Shown: positions 61,532-64,000 of the stretch, piece after piece
Numbering within the stretch: position 1 is the first letter of the stretch
How the letters are laid out: every line of letters begins with the position of its first letter
Source of the DNA: Halichondria panicea
Lineage: Eukaryota > Porifera > Demospongiae > Suberitida > Halichondriidae
NCBI RefSeq assembly: GCF_963675165.1
Contig: NC_087377.1
Coordinates: forward strand, 13,512,198 to 13,576,197
Reading direction: 5' to 3'
DNA length: 64,000 nt
Position numbers and translations under genes: made by a program
Notes under the pieces: model-generated
What the model was told of the DNA's origin: nothing
Databases searched by the model: none
What the model saw: only the letters and a program-made list of their open reading frames with translations

Positions 61532-64000
61532 ATGGGAGAAATGGAATTTCTTGTCCAAAGATGTCTCCTGCTTTGTCTCTACACAACATCAGCTCTAGGT
61601 GTTGCAAGTAAGTTCATGTGGTTGTGTATGAGGCTAGAGCTTGTCTGCTTGAGGCCTAGACTCTAGCTAGCTTTAATCAGGGAGTGTATGAAGATACACA
61701 TACACTCCTGCTTAATTAATAGCTTTTTGCTGATGATTGTACATGTAGAGTTGGGAGGCAAATAATAGTGATTGGAAGTGGTTAGTGACAGTTAAATTCG
61801 AGGGATCAGGCTCAAAAGGTAATGTCAGCATCAATCAGTAAGGAGTCGATGATTTGATGACCTTGTCCCACAGTAGCCTCGGTCCCAGGCCGATTTTTTT
61901 TAAGAACGAAGTTGAAAAATACGGCCTGGTATTGATTGTATCTGAGCGTGGCAGGAACCGGAAACAAAAGCAGAGATTCTTCACACTTTGTTTCCTGTCA
62001 TATTTCCCTGTATAAGTTTAGTACCGTAATTTAGCTTCGTGTTAGCCTCGTTCCCAGGCCGATCTATCGACTAGGAGTCGACCTAGCATTCAATTGGAGA
62101 CGGATCGGCCTGGGAACGAGGCTAGCTCCGTGTATGCTCTCAAGTAACAAAATCTAGCCATAGATTGTCTAGCTAGCTAGCTATGGCAAGTTTAAGTTGT
62201 TCAGATTAACGTATACATTGTCTTGCTTCCAAGAAGGCCCCACTCTCATTGCAGAACAGTCCCAACTCTTGTCAGAAGGAAGAAACGTCTTTGCCCGGTA
62301 TTTATCGACACTTTATTTACATAATTATGTGATGTAGTTACCGGATTAGTAATTCCTATTCCTCCTAGATGGACAAGAAGAGCCAGTAAGATTTCTCACT
62401 TCCCTTGAACACACTGCATGGTGGTTCAGTCAAGGCAAAAAGCAAGTCGTGTTGGACCGTGTCCTCCAGAGGGTTGCAGCAGGTCAGCAATGTCTGGAAT
62501 CGTACGTGACAGGAAGGACCAACAACTGGAAAGACCATGCATGAACATCGGCACAGTAGGCTGCGTGGGGTTGTGATTGGGCAATATTAGCTAGTAGTTT
62601 TATCTCCTCCGACTACTTTCTGACTTTGCTTGTCACATATTCAACAGTGTGGGATCTCGAGCCAATTGCAGCTTTAATTAATAGTAGAAATTTGCAATGA
62701 TGAGGAATACATTAATCACAAGGCCAGAGGTCAGTCGAGGTAGTTGAGCCACTATAGCTACAGGTCGGTTAAACTTAATAAAATGTGTCTTCTGAAATTG
62801 AGGCGATTTAAGTGCCATGTATATGATTATGAGTGAACAATGTTCAAATGTCGTATATTTAGAGGGTCACCTCTGATACAGGTTGGTTGGTAGAAAATTA
62901 AAGTTGAAATGCAGTCAAGCATGACCACTAATTGCATTAGTGAAGTAGACATACACTGTATGACATGACTGGCTGCACTTCAACTTCTAACTGGTGTCAA
63001 CCAACCTGAAGTCCTCTGTAGGTAGCTAAGACTATATAGTTATAGTACAAGCTATGCTTATACCAACTCAGGTCTTGCTAATTACTGTCTCAGATCGTAT
63101 TTTTCGGTATAAATTATGCTATAAATTACTTTACTGTTATTTCTCTACCAAAAAGAGGCATCTCTAATGTCCAACACGAGTGTAGCATGTCCTGGTGAGG
63201 CTGTTCTGTTCACATGCTCTTCGCCTGGTACTGCATTGAGATGGCAAGTAGATCTACTATCACCAGCAGGGACGTCACTGCAAAGTTTCTTCCTTCCCTC
63301 ACAAGTTGGTGTTCCAAGGACACTTGAATCTGGGGTGATCATATTTGAGGCTGTTCTTGTAAGCAATGATGGTGGAAATCTGACGTCCACTCTCATCAAC
63401 CTCAGTGAAGTGTCTGTACTGGGTGATAGCAATGTCACCTGTACTGTTATTAACAATGGTCCTACGTCACAGCAGCAAGCCATCATGGTTGCTGGTGAGT
63501 ATTGTAATTCATAGCTAAGCCTGTTGAGATGTTATTATTGCAGTTGTCCCAACACATCCACTCAATCCAAGCGTATCCTTCATTCAAAACCAACTCAGTT
63601 CCTCGATTATCACTCTGGACTGGGATCCTCCCTCCTCTACTGGTGGTGTGTCTGTCAGCTATGTCCTCATCATCTCCCCAACACCTCTCTCCGGGTCACC
63701 AGTCACCATGGACACCACCTCCATACAGATCACTGTCTCCTATAGCACTCCCTACGATGTGACTATCAGAGCTGTCAACTGTGTTGGAATGAGTCAAGAA
63801 AGTTCAATTGTGGATCTAAGTAAGCTAGCTATTTCATGGTGACTGCCGTCACATATATACGTACTCATTCCCTATCATACTTTTATCAATGCAGTTGTGT
63901 GCCCCACTCCATCTACTGCTGCTGGTGTTACCATCACCAACACACCTCCTGTCACTATTGATGGATCCATGCTCACCTTCACTTGCAGTGGAGACAATGA
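61532..64000 (+). CDS. Receptor D: signal peptide-Ig-FN3-sushi, cut by window end
   Basis: Exon 61532-61607 codes a signal peptide (FLVQRCLLLCLYTTSALGVA; a second ATG at 61541 is also possible). 63156-63494 is an Ig-like domain (VACPGEAVLFTCSSPGTALR ... SNVTCTVINNG), 63544-63819 an FN3 domain (ITLDWDPPSSTGGVSVSYVL ... VTIRAVNCVGMSQE), and 63895 on the start of a sushi domain (VCPTPS ... FTCSGD), open at the edge. All junctions are phase 1, as in A-C, but the sequence is far more diverged. The 1.5-kb first intron holds a mini TAGCCTCG element (62043-62124) and an open stretch at about 62369-62544 (TSLEHTAWWFSQGKKQVVLD) of unknown meaning that might be an exon of another form. An imperfect hairpin lies at 62890-63000. 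Confidence 0.72.
62043..62124. mobile_element. 82-bp minimal TAGCCTCG-family element
   Basis: TAGCCTCGTTCCCAGGCCGA meets its exact complement across a short centre; flanks GCTTCGTGT and GCTCCGTGT (eight of nine identical). It is the smallest well-formed copy in the window. Confidence 0.75.

Overview
The window reads as eukaryotic animal DNA, most likely from a sponge (demosponge). Genes are split into many short exons with GT..AG introns, extracellular domain exons are bounded by phase-1 introns, AT-rich spacers are full of TAATTATA and TGCATGCA words, and the protein families present (immunoglobulin-like + FN3 + sushi receptors, Death domains, ankyrins, tyrosinase, CACTA/EnSpm transposase) are typical of invertebrates. 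The species call is inference; nothing in the sequence names it.

Layout. 2.1-9.4 kb: two divergent receptor genes, a short Ig-FN3 protein on the minus strand and a long gene (A) on the plus strand that splices in frame from signal peptide through Ig-like, FN3, sushi, transmembrane, a tail with two ITIM-type tyrosine motifs, then a Death domain and a proline-rich end. 9.4-19 kb: no intact gene, many small transposons and a decayed copy of gene A's last exons. 19.4-33.3 kb: a tandem duplication (unit about 5.6 kb) carrying two intact minus-strand receptor genes (B, C) with the same ectodomain as gene A but different tails, set among many exon fragments of a HEAT/ARM-repeat gene and of Death-domain exons. 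33.7-40.5 kb: one 6.75-kb CACTA/EnSpm-type DNA transposon with CpG-rich ends, coding a BEN-domain protein (minus) and a transposase (plus) from a shared 161-bp central region. 40.5-44.1 kb: more HEAT/Death fragments, fused to a truncated tyrosinase pseudogene (44.1-45.2 kb). 47.6-49.2 kb: an ankyrin gene with a probable one-base frameshift. 51.3-54.4 kb: an inverted copy of the 10.5-11.7 kb repeat, then minus-strand HEAT/Death fragments carrying a (TG)268 microsatellite. 56.9-59.6 kb: a broken secreted/lectin-like gene with an Ig-like signal-peptide exon. 60.7-64 kb: a transposon with a 9-bp target duplication placed just before gene D, another Ig-FN3-sushi receptor cut by the window edge.

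How it fits together. The main theme is a cluster of five related surface receptors. Three (A, B, C) share almost the same Ig and FN3 domains but carry different intracellular signalling parts (tandem ITIMs plus Death domain in A; YEEV and YGPV phosphotyrosine-type sites in B and C), which resembles paired inhibitory/activating receptor sets used in immunity or self/non-self recognition. All function statements are from sequence reading only; exon models were built by hand from splice sites and phase, and every complete receptor model, as well as the BEN gene, closes in frame.
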